Assembly (NCBI GenBank): GCA_000531095.1
Contig: HG799463.1
Span: 1,184,545 to 1,248,544 of the forward strand
DNA length: 64,000 nucleotides
Reading direction: 5' to 3'
Origin: Gemmata massiliana
Lineage (GTDB): Bacteria; Planctomycetota; Planctomycetia; Gemmatales; Gemmataceae
The notes under the pieces are model-generated. The model did no database searches, was not told the DNA's origin, and worked only from the letters and a program-made list of their open reading frames with translations. The position numbers and the translations under genes were made by a program. This document shows positions 51,382-60,318 of this stretch, piece after piece; the first letter of the stretch is position 1, and each line of letters begins with the position of its first letter.

Positions 51382-53403
51382 ATGCCGCCTGCTCCGACCG
51401 CCGACAGCGGTACTTACCGTTCCTACACGAAACTAGCCGGCACCGAGCCGCTGCCCGGTTACACGCTCCTCTCGCCCCTCGGTCGGGGCGGGTTCGGCGA
51501 GGTCTGGAAGTGTGAAGCCCCCGGCGGGTTGCAAAAGGCTATCAAGTTCGTCTCGTCAGTTTCCGAAGACGGGCGCGGGGACGAACGATTTAGTCAGGAA
51601 CTCGCGGCGTTCGAGCAAATCAAAACAATCCGGCACCCGTTCCTGCTCACCCTCGAACGTGTCGAGCAAATTGACCGCGAACTCGTTATGGTCATGGAAC
51701 TCGCCGACCGGCAGCTCCAGGACCGGTTCCGCGAGTGCCGCACGTGCGGGTTGCCCGGTATCCCGCGCGACGAGTTACTGGCCTACTTCGCCGACGCCGC
51801 CGAAGCCCTGGACGTGATTTCGGCCAAGTTCCACCTCCAGCACCTCGACGTTAAACCGGCCAACTTGTTCCTCGTGTCCGGCCACGTGAAAGTCGGCGAC
51901 TACGGGTTGGTCGCGCAACTTGAGGGTGCGGACGCGGGCAATCGCGGGCTGACGCCCCGGTACGTTGCGCCGGAGGTGCTCCACGGCACACCGAGTAGCT
52001 GCTCCGACCAGTACAGCCTCGCGCTCGTGTACCAGGAACTGCTCACCGGCGAGTTCCCGTATGCGGGGCGCACGCCGCAGCAGCTGATGCTCCAGCACGT
52101 TTCCGGGCAACCGGACCTGTCTGGGCTGCCGCCCTCCGACCAGCCGGCCGTGAAGCGCGCGCTGGCCAAAAGACCAATCGACCGGTTCCCGTCGTGCCTC
52201 GCGTTCGTTCAGGCCCTCATGATGGCCGAGAACTCGACCGCGATTCCCAACGCCGGGATGAGCATTCGGCGCTCGCGCGTGGACCGCGCCGTTGCCGAAA
52301 TGCACGTCGCGATCGACAACGGTGAAGAGTACCCCGGTAACAACTCGTCGATCAGTGCACAGAACGACCTGACCCACCCCGGAACACCCAAGAGCCGCTG
52401 CGCCCCACCGACCCAGAGCTTCACGCTCCCGAAAGCGCCTCTGACCGTACCGGGCGTGAAGTACAGCGGGCTCCCGCCGCTCGTGTCCGGCACGCGCCAA
52501 GCGCCGGCCCCCGCGCCGGCACCAATCCCGGCGAGCACCCGCCGGTCCAGCTCCGTCCCCACTCCGCCGCCGCGAATTGTCGAAACGCCTCCACCCGTTG
52601 AAGAAGCGGAACGCGGGCTGGTGGTATTGGACTCGATTCACTCGGTCGTTCCGGTCGGGCAGCTCTTGGGTATGGAGTCCGACGAGCTACCCCTGAACCC
52701 CCAAACCTTTGCCGAAGCCATTGTGAACGTGGCCGGCGGGGGCGGGTACGTCCCGCACATTCCGGGGGACATCGGGCGCCTGCTCGACGGCTCGTGGGTG
52801 TGCCTGTTCCCCTCCACCGTTCCTTCAGCGGTGGTACCGCTCAAGTTGGCCGTTGTTCGCGAGCGCTGGGGCGTGTCGCTGGAACAACCGGAAGCGGGCT
52901 TGGTCGTGATGCGCCGCACCGCGGGCGGCGGTGGATTCTTTAGCGGAAAGAAATTCGGGTTCGAGGCCAGGATCGTGTTACCGCCAGTCGGCCGCGCGGT
53001 CGGAGAAATGACCGCCACGGCGCAATTGTTCGGAACGCCCGACCTGAAGTTCGCACGCGACTCGATGGACCTGATGCCGAAACTGCTCGTCGACATCCGC
53101 ACTCAGCTCGCGAACGTGCAGGACCGGCGACGGAGCCCGCGAGTCGAGTACGGCTCGCCGATCACGATTTACCCCGTCCACAGCGACGGCGGCATTGATA
53201 CAGCGGTTCAGGGCCGGTGCCGGGACGTGTCGCTCGGTGGCCTGGGGTTCACCACCGCGGCGAAACTGCCTACGAAGTACGCCTACATCACCTTTCCCGG
53301 GGTCACCGCGACCGTTGGGCAGGCACTGTTGGCACGCCTGATCCGCACGCAGTCCTCAATGCGCGAGTCCGCTTACGGCGCCGAGTACCGCACCGATCTG
53401 TAG
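51382..53403 (+). CDS. Ser/Thr protein kinase with C-terminal PilZ-like domain
   Basis: About 673 residues from ATG 51382 (TTG 51343 possible). Kinase domain at about 25-290: GRGGFGEVWKCEA, QKAIKFV lysine, catalytic loop HLDVKPANLFL (Arg of HRD replaced by Leu, a non-RD kinase), and KVGDYGLVAQ (DYG for DFG). A long Pro/Ser-rich linker (about 320-420) leads to a beta-rich domain (about 425-575). The C-terminal PilZ-like domain (RRRSPRVEYGSPITIYPV, CRDVSLGGLGFTTAAKLP) has RxxxR and DxSxGG, so c-di-GMP control of the kinase, or phospho-control of PilZ, is plausible. No transmembrane segment. Stands alone. Confidence 0.92.
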   Translation: MPPAPTADSGTYRSYTKLAGTEPLPGYTLLSPLGRGGFGEVWKCEAPGGLQKAIKFVSSVSEDGRGDERFSQELAAFEQIKTIRHPFLLTLERVEQIDRELVMVMELADRQLQDRFRECRTCGLPGIPRDELLAYFADAAEALDVISAKFHLQHLDVKPANLFLVSGHVKVGDYGLVAQLEGADAGNRGLTPRYVAPEVLHGTPSSCSDQYSLALVYQELLTGEFPYAGRTPQQLMLQHVSGQPDLSGLPPSDQPAVKRALAKRPIDRFPSCLAFVQALMMAENSTAIPNAGMSIRRSRVDRAVAEMHVAIDNGEEYPGNNSSISAQNDLTHPGTPKSRCAPPTQSFTLPKAPLTVPGVKYSGLPPLVSGTRQAPAPAPAPIPASTRRSSSVPTPPPRIVETPPPVEEAERGLVVLDSIHSVVPVGQLLGMESDELPLNPQTFAEAIVNVAGGGGYVPHIPGDIGRLLDGSWVCLFPSTVPSAVVPLKLAVVRERWGVSLEQPEAGLVVMRRTAGGGGFFSGKKFGFEARIVLPPVGRAVGEMTATAQLFGTPDLKFARDSMDLMPKLLVDIRTQLANVQDRRRSPRVEYGSPITIYPVHSDGGIDTAVQGRCRDVSLGGLGFTTAAKLPTKYAYITFPGVTATVGQALLARLIRTQSSMRESAYGAEYRTDL

Positions 53404-53603
53404 TCGGAACAAATCCGCGTTGTGGGGCGCGTTCCTTTACGGGCGCGCTCATCGTTTCGCCCGGCGGTGGACTGGGGAAGTCCGCGTGGCGCGCGGGCGC
53501 GCTAAGTCACACGACCGCGCGTGCGAGTAGCAGGAGCCGGTTCATACGCGGGATCTCGGCGTGAAAGGTTGGGGAACCCGCGATTGTCCGCGGAAGTAAG
53601 CAG

Positions 53604-54689
53604 CTACTTCAGCCACTTCGTACAGAACTCGATGGCAGCCTTGCGGTCGTCGTCGGTGACCTTGTGGCCGACACCCGCGTTCACGCGCACCACGAGCCGG
53701 TCTTTTGCGTTGGCCTTCGCGTAAGCGATCTCCGCAGCACGCATTGCGATTTTCGCTCCCTCGACGGGGCAGTTCGGGTCCATGTCGCCATTCGCGATGA
53801 AGAGCGCCCGGGAATTGGCTGCAAACAGCGGCAGCAGGTTTGGGCAGTCGTAGTCGTCCAGAATGCCCGGGATCACTTTCGACCACAGTTCGCGACACAC
53901 CCGTTTGTTGATGGCCGGTTCGCCCAGATCCTTTGCGGCGACCTCGTGCGTCAGCTTGATGGTGTTCGCACGCCCCTGCCATTTGTCGTTATCCAGGCTC
54001 CACTTAAAGCTTTGAACGCCGATGAGCGGGGCCGCAACGGTCACGCGATCGTCCACTGATGCCGCGAGCCACGTTTGAATGCCACCCATGCTAATACCCA
54101 GCATCCCGATGTGCTTCGGGTCAACGTCGTTACGCGCGTCCAGCACGTCGACGAGCCGCCACAAGTCCCAAACGGTGTCGTAATAAAACGGGTGCTCCAT
54201 CGGTTTACCAGTGGGCGTTTGCCACGCTTTCGTGATGGCCGCGACGTAAGCCTCGGAACCCTTCTTCCCGCCGCTCCGCTCGCCGTGGTAACGGGCGTCG
54301 ATCGCGATCCCGATGATTCCGCGCTTCGCGAAATCTTCGAGCCACGGCTGGGCGCTTTCCTTGTTCCCGCCGGTACCGTGCAGCACGATCATCACGGGCA
54401 ACTTATTTTTTGCACCGGCCGGCGCAACCATGAGCACCGGGACACGTTCTACGGTGTCGTCCGCTTTCTTTTCGCTGGCGAACGACCACCGCGAGTACAC
54501 GAGGTTGCCTTTTTCGACCGGGTTGCCCGCTTCGCGCACGTCGGCCGGCACTTTGGGCCGGTCGAGTGCTTTAAGGAACGCGCCCTTCGCTTTTTCGGGC
54601 GACAGCGGGATTGCCGAATCAGCGCGTGCCGATTGCGGACTTAACGGGGCGAAAACGAGCGCCAGAACGAGTAATCGGGGGGAAAACAT
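53604..54689 (-). CDS. Exported alpha/beta hydrolase (acetyl xylan esterase-like)
   Basis: 361 residues from ATG 54689 (ggag 8-11 bases upstream). Signal peptide MFSPRLLVLALVFAPLSPQS. The alpha/beta hydrolase core has an oxyanion stretch PVMIVLHGTGGNKESAQPWL, GIIGIAIDARYHGERSG, nucleophile elbow GMLGISMGGIQTWLAA (Ser), acid ALFIANGDMDPNCPVEGA (Asp) and a late His (NAGVGHKVTDDDR). It resembles planctomycete dienelactone-hydrolase/esterase proteins. Substrate probably an ester or acylated glycan. Confidence 0.88.
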   Translation of the reverse strand: MFSPRLLVLALVFAPLSPQSARADSAIPLSPEKAKGAFLKALDRPKVPADVREAGNPVEKGNLVYSRWSFASEKKADDTVERVPVLMVAPAGAKNKLPVMIVLHGTGGNKESAQPWLEDFAKRGIIGIAIDARYHGERSGGKKGSEAYVAAITKAWQTPTGKPMEHPFYYDTVWDLWRLVDVLDARNDVDPKHIGMLGISMGGIQTWLAASVDDRVTVAAPLIGVQSFKWSLDNDKWQGRANTIKLTHEVAAKDLGEPAINKRVCRELWSKVIPGILDDYDCPNLLPLFAANSRALFIANGDMDPNCPVEGAKIAMRAAEIAYAKANAKDRLVVRVNAGVGHKVTDDDRKAAIEFCTKWLK

Positions 54690-54879
54690 GCGGCAGCTCC
54701 AAAGAGAATCACCCCCACGATGAATGAACGGTGCGGAAAAGACAACCCTTATCCGCACCACGAGTTCCGCCCCCCGGCACTCGGAATTGACCAGAGCGTG
54801 AGCTCTGCGTATTGTCCCACCGCTCCGCGCCCTCCCGGCTAGTCGCCGGCGGCGCAGCGACACACCAGGACGGGCACGG

Positions 54880-57800
54880 ATGCGCGTTCGCAGTTGGCTT
54901 ATCCGCGGGTTGATCCTCGCCGGGATCGCGGCTCTGGTCGCGCTCGGGTGGCTCGCCAATTCGTGGGTCAGCCCGGAACGGGTGCGCGAGAAGGTCGTCG
55001 CCACCCTCGCCGAACAGTTCGAGGACGTGGACGTTCACGTCGGCTCCGCCCGCATGCGCATTCTCGGTGGCATCGCGGTCAGCGACCTGCGCCTCACGCG
55101 CCGCGGCGACCCGCCCGGTCAGCCGTTCCTCGTGGTGCCCAACGCGATCCTGTTCCACGACAAGGAGCAGTTGAACCGCGGGCGCCTCGTGATCCGTAAA
55201 GTCCAACTTGATAACCCGACGATCCGCGTCGAGCGGTCCGCGGACGGGAAGTGGAACGTCGCGGAGATCCTGAAACCCGGCCCCGCGGACAGACCCGTTC
55301 CAACCTTCACAGTCCAAGGCGCGACGGCCGTGGTCATCGACCACTCAACCGTCGGGTTCCCGCCGACCACGTTTACCGACGTCCAGGGGACGTTCCTCAA
55401 CGACACGCTCCCCGCCCTGAGCGTGCAGGCCACCGGTACGGCAAAGCAATACGGCCCGGTCAGCATCCGCGGGCGTCTGAATCGAATCAATAATCACCTG
55501 GCTCTTTCGGTGGAACTGGCCGAATTCCCAGTTGGTGCCGCGGCGGTTTCGACCGCCCAGCGGTTCGCCCCGGAAGTTGCCCCGCACCTGGCGAAGCTCA
55601 GCGCGGTCGCCAACGTGAAAGCTGACCTCAATTTCGCCCCGGAATCGATCCCGCAGTGGCGCCACGACGTCCGGTTCGACGTGAAAGGGGCGCGGTTCGA
55701 GCACCCCGATTTGCCCTGGCCGATTGAGAAGATCATCGCCACCGTGCGCAGCGTGGACGGGCGCGTGAAGGTCGAGAACGCGACCGCGGAGGTCGGATCG
55801 GCGAAGCTCAGCGTATCGCTCGAAACACGCGCCGACGCACCGCCGCCACCCACCCCCGGCGCACCTCCAGCCGACGACCCGATGCGCCGGTTCGAGGAGC
55901 AACTCCTGCGGCTCGACGTGACGGTGGCCGGCGTGCCGCTCAACGACGCGCTGTTTAATCGGCTCCCGGAAAGCCTGAAGAAGGGGCGCCGGATGTTCTC
56001 CCCCACCGGACAGGTGGACGCCGGATACAAGTTCGTGCGCGAAGGCGCGGGCTGGAAGCGCGAACTGGAAGTGCGCCCGAAACAGGCCGGGATGACCTAC
56101 GAAAAGTTCCGCTACCCGGTGACCGAGGTGGGCGGGCAGATCAAGCGCACGACCACCCACACGGGCACCGAGACCACCCTCATCGATCTCAACGGTACCG
56201 CCGCGGGCCAGTCGATCTCGGTGAAGGGGCAGATCAACGGCCCCGGACCGGACCCCGAGATCAACCTGCGCGTGGCCGGGACGAACGTTCCGATCGATGA
56301 CAATTTATTCACCGCGCTCCCGCCCAAGTACGCCGCGATCGTGCGCGACTTCCGCGCCACCGGGCGCGGCGACTTCGTCGCCAAGATCGCCCAGCGCGCG
56401 GGCGTGAACATGACCGAGAACGAGTTCAGCATCGACGTCAAGGACGGGAAGCTGAACTACACCGCGTTCCCGTACCCGCTGGAGAAGCTCAAGGGCCGGC
56501 TCGTAATCCACTCGAACGCGACCGAAACGGACCGCCCGATACGCCCGGGAGAACAGATCCGCCCGCTGCCCGACAACGACGAGGTCATCTTCGACGAGTT
56601 CACCGCGGTCCACGCCGGCGCGCTGGTGCGGATGCACGGCTCGCGGCGCCCGATCCCGAACACCCGCGACCACAAACTCGTGATCCACGTCGGCGGGACC
56701 AAAGTACCGCTCGATAAAGACCTCCGCACCGCGCTCGGGACGGTGAAGGCGGACACCGTTTGGACCACGTTCTCCCCCACCGGGCACATGACGTTCGCGG
56801 CCGTCGTGGACGTATTGGACCGCGGGCCGACTGCCGCCCGCCCCGATTTCGATCCCCCGTTGGACCCAGTTACCGATGTGAAGGTGACGTTCGAGTTCTC
56901 CGGGCCGACCGTGACGCCGAAGTTCTTCCCCTACGAACTGACCGAACTCGCGGGGTGGTTGGAATACAAGAACAACCGCGTCGATTTGGCGCGTATGTCC
57001 GCGAACCACGGACCGAGCCGGATGAAACTGGATGCCGGCGAGATCCGGCTGTACCCCAACGGCGCGGCCTGGGCGAACCTCGGCGGGATCGAACTGAAAC
57101 CGTGCATCGTCGACGAGGCACTCAAGAAAGCGCTGCCCGGCAGACTCGGCCCGGCGCTCGATGAAATACAACTCAAAGGCAACACGGAGTTGCTGGTCAA
57201 GCACCTCGTCGTGAGCGCGCCTCCAGACAGTCAGCCGCCGGGCGCCCTCCCCCCGGACTGCTACCGAGCGTAAATGGCGCCACGAATTCGTCGCTGAAAA
57301 TCGGGCCGAGCCTGAGCCCCGGCCCCCGCCCGACCCGATCGTGTACTGGAACGCGGAACTGAAACTGCTGGGCGCGTCGCTCGACACCGGGGTGACGTGG
57401 CAGGACGCCTTCGGCTCGATCACGTGCCGCGGGCGCTACGAGGGCACGCACCTCGGGGCGCTCGACGGGACCGTGTGGCTGGACCGTGCCCTGGTCGCCC
57501 GCGTGCCCGTCGCGGAAGCGCGGTGCAAGGTGACGGCCGAGCCACAGAAACCGGACCCGGCCCGACCGGGGCAGTACCTGCCCACCACGCTCCAGTTCCT
57601 CAACGTGTCCAGCGATCTGTTCAGTGGAAAGCTCATCGGCGAGGCCGCGGTCGTGCTCACGGAGTCCACCAGTTACAAAGTGTGGCTCGTGGCGACCGAC
57701 GTGAACCTGGAAAAAGCGGCCCGCCACTACAACCTCGGCTCCGACGCCGACCTCAAGGGGATCGCACAAGCCCGACTCTTGTTGGGTAACAAGTTGGACC

Positions 57801-58279
57801 CCAAAACGGGCCGACAGGTCGTCGACGGAGAGGGGACTATCGATGTGCCCACCGGTCGCATGTACAACCTGCCGGTGCTCCTCGACCTGATGAAGTTGTT
57901 CCGCGGATCGGTGCCGGACAAGACCGCGTTCGAGCAGGCCCACGTCGCGTTCCGCGTGCGCGGCGACCGGATCAAGGTCGATCAGCTCGACCTGATCGGT
58001 AAGGCCATCTGCCTCGGCGGGTCGGGCGAACTCGACAGCAGCGGGGACTACGTAAAGTTCGAGTTCTACATGGTCTGGTCGCAACTGCTGAAACAGATGA
58101 TTAACACGCCGGTGGGCGACCTGAACAAGTTCCTCAGCAAGAACCTGTTCACGATCAAGATGTCGCGCGAGAACGGCGAACTGAAGTACCGCCCGGAGCC
58201 GGTTCCGCTCGTGACGGAACCGACGAAGGCCGTGCTCGACCGACTGAAGCGCGGGGCCGGGTGGTTAACGGGGAAATAG
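54880..58279 (+). CDS. AsmA-like large periplasmic protein with +1 frame disruption
   Basis: N-terminal membrane anchor (SWLIRGLILAGIAALVALGW) followed by a very long beta-strand-rich AsmA/TamB-type region (VRISVSDLRLTRRG-like openings, VKGQINGPGPDPEINLRVAG, and a repeated 'FSPTGxxDAGYKF / FSPTGHMTFAAVVDV' pattern). The first frame ends at 57273 (PPGALPPDCYRA). The same protein continues one base out of frame (TATERKWRHEFVAENRAEPE, then VYWNAELKLLGAS) to 58279. One extra C in the run at 57245-57254 would explain it. Total about 1132 residues. AsmA/TamB-family proteins act in phospholipid or outer-membrane lipid transport; the LptF/G permease follows directly, in line with envelope function. 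Confidence 0.82.
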
Positions 58280-58306
58280 TTCGGGAAGGCCGTGTTTAGT
58301 TCATGG

Positions 58307-58370
58307 GTTGGTGGCACGGGCCTCTGGCCTGTGAGCGCGCTTCCACGGGCCTGAGGCCCGTGCCACCAAC
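58307..58370. repeat. REP-like hairpin (23-bp arms) between envelope genes
   Basis: gttggtggcacgggcctctg... (58307-58329) and its reverse complement (58348-58370) with one mismatch, 18-base loop. Terminator-like position after the AsmA-like gene. The ggtggcacgggcc/ggcccgtgccacc pairing looks like a dispersed REP-type sequence. Confidence 0.78.
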
Positions 58371-58455
58371 ACGAAAACGCAAGCCTCCCGCACAAAACGT
58401 GAGCAGAAAACTCGCGTTATCGACGCTGTAACTCTGTCACAGGCGAGGAGGCGGT

Positions 58456-59673
58456 GTGTTAGGCAGTACCCTGAACCGGATGATCTTCTGGGAACTGGTG
58501 CGGGTGTTCCTGCTCTCGCTCGGCGCCCTCACCGGTTTGGTTCTGGTCGTCATGTCGGTCCAGCAGGCGGCGCAGCTCGGGCTGTCGCTGGCCCAGTTGA
58601 TCCGCTCGATCCCGCTCCTCGTGCCGAGCATCCTGCCGATCGCGATCCCCGCGACGACGCTGTTCTCGGCGTGCGTGGTGTACGGGCGCCTGGCGCACGA
58701 CAACGAGGTCATCGCGCTCAAGGCGGCCGGGGTTCACCTGTTCGGTATCGTGAAGCCGACCATCCTGCTCGGGGTGCTCGCCACCGGCACCACCGCGGCG
58801 CTGTACCACACCACGATCCCGCGGACCCAGCAGATGTTCTACGGGCAGATCCTCGCGGACCCCGAGGAGGTGCTCTACAACATGATCCGCCGCGACCGGC
58901 GCCTGGTACACCAGAGCCTTCCGTATGTGTTGTTCGCGCGCGACGTGCAGGGGAAGCGCCTCATCGACGTGGTCGTCAAACGGAAGCGGAAGGACGCGAA
59001 GCCCGGAGAAAGCCCCTACGATTTCGTGGCGCGCATGCACGAGGCTCAGCTCCGCGTGGACGCGGACAGTGGTACGATGTCGATCGTGCCGGACCGGTTC
59101 GTTCTCGACGGGGCGAACGCGAACGGGAGCAGCGCGAGCACGGAGTTCAAGATGGACCTGCCCGATTCGGTGAGCGGGAAGGACGCCCGGTTGCGCATCA
59201 GCGCGCTGACGTGGGACGAGCTCCCCGACCGGATCGCGGCGGTTCGCGCGGAACGGGACGAACTCATAAAGCAGCGAGACGCGTACCAGGCCGAAGTCGA
59301 AAAATCTTACGACATCAAAGTCCGCACGCAGGGGATGGACGAACTGAAGGGGCTCAAGTTCGGCATCGACGCGAAGACGCGGCAAGTCCGGAACCTGGAA
59401 GCGGAAGTACACGCCCGACCCGCACTGGCGGTGAGTTGCCTCGTGTTCGCGCTCATCGGCTGCCCGGTCGGTATCTGGGCGAACCGGGCCGACTACCTCA
59501 GCACGTTCGTTGTCTGTTTCATCCCCACACTACTCGTGTACTACCCACTGCTCCTGGCCGGGTCCGATGTGGGCAAAACGGGGAAAGTACCGCTCTGGCT
59601 CGGGTGCTGGTCCGCCGACATCGTGATGGGTGCCGTCGGCGTGTTGCTGATGTGGCGGCTACTGAGGCGGTAG
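58456..59673 (+). CDS. LptF/LptG-family permease
   Basis: 405 residues from GTG 58456 (aggagg 6 bases upstream). The N-terminal helix pair (FLLSLGALTGLVLVVMSVQQ, LLVPSILPIAIPATTLFSAC), the cytoplasmic coupling loop AHDNEVIALKAAGVHLFGIV and a large beta-jellyroll-like domain (about 120-300) are visible. C-terminal helices follow (ALAVSCLVFALIGCPVGIWA onward). The LPIAIPATTLFSACVVYGRL and NEVIALKAAG motifs define YjgP/YjgQ (LptF/G) proteins that move LPS to the bridge. An inserted coiled-coil (about 250-310) is longer than usual. The partner permease and LptB are not in the window. Confidence 0.92.
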   Translation: MLGSTLNRMIFWELVRVFLLSLGALTGLVLVVMSVQQAAQLGLSLAQLIRSIPLLVPSILPIAIPATTLFSACVVYGRLAHDNEVIALKAAGVHLFGIVKPTILLGVLATGTTAALYHTTIPRTQQMFYGQILADPEEVLYNMIRRDRRLVHQSLPYVLFARDVQGKRLIDVVVKRKRKDAKPGESPYDFVARMHEAQLRVDADSGTMSIVPDRFVLDGANANGSSASTEFKMDLPDSVSGKDARLRISALTWDELPDRIAAVRAERDELIKQRDAYQAEVEKSYDIKVRTQGMDELKGLKFGIDAKTRQVRNLEAEVHARPALAVSCLVFALIGCPVGIWANRADYLSTFVVCFIPTLLVYYPLLLAGSDVGKTGKVPLWLGCWSADIVMGAVGVLLMWRLLRR

Positions 59674-59675
59674 AT

Positions 59676-59784
59676 CAAGTTCCAGAGTCCCAAGTTCCAG
59701 CAGTTCCAAGTTGAGAATGAAGAGCGTTGGCGCCGTCTTGTCTTCAACTTAGAACTGTTGGAACTCCGAAACTTAGAACTATCA
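59676..59784. repeat. caagttcca-type repeat with imperfect inverted halves
   Basis: Words caagttccag, agttccaag (59676-59720) face cttcaacttagaactg and acttagaact (59740-59784) as an imperfect palindrome between convergent lptF/G-like and FKBP genes. It is probably a dispersed low-complexity repeat also acting as terminator. Confidence 0.65.
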
Positions 59785-59787
59785 AGC

Positions 59788-60162
59788 TTATTTCGACGAG
59801 ATCAGTTCGACCTCGAAGATGAGCACGGCGTTCGGCGGGATGTCGCGCCCGGCGCCGGTGGCCCCGTAGCCGAGGGCGGCGGGGATCTTGAGCCGGCGGG
59901 TGCCGCCCGGCTTCATACCGGGGATACCTTCCTGCCAACCCTTAATGACCTGGTTGAGCGAGAACGAGATCGTCTGCCCGCGGGCCACGCTGCTGTCGAA
60001 CATTTTGCCGTTCGTGAGCCAACCGGTGTAGTGAACGGTAACGGTGGCGCCGGGCTTCACCGCGTCGCCTTCACCCACCGTCGAGTCCCAAATTTCCAGT
60101 CCGGACGCTTGCTTCGTCCACTCGGCGGCGTCCACGGCGGGCATCGGGGGTACTTGCGGCAT
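59788..60162 (-). CDS. FKBP-type peptidyl-prolyl cis-trans isomerase
   Basis: 124 residues. Single FKBP domain without signal peptide: AVKPGATVTVHYTGWLTNGK, FDSSVARGQTISFSLNQVIK, GWQEGIPGMKPGGTRRLKIP, GYGATGAGRDIPPNAVLIFE. All core FK506-pocket residues (Tyr, Phe, Asp, Trp, Tyr) are present. Cytoplasmic folding helper. Confidence 0.96.
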   Translation of the reverse strand: MPQVPPMPAVDAAEWTKQASGLEIWDSTVGEGDAVKPGATVTVHYTGWLTNGKMFDSSVARGQTISFSLNQVIKGWQEGIPGMKPGGTRRLKIPAALGYGATGAGRDIPPNAVLIFEVELISSK

Positions 60163-60318
60163 CGCTGTGTCTCCTGGGAGGGCGCGGAGGTTCCGCGCAA
60201 CGGGCGGGAGATAACTTACACGATCCGATTACTCCGACGAGGGTTGGGCCGCGCTTAGTCCGTTTCTGTGAAGCACTTCCGCGGTACCCGATCAGCGGTG
60301 CGACCGACGATATTGGAG

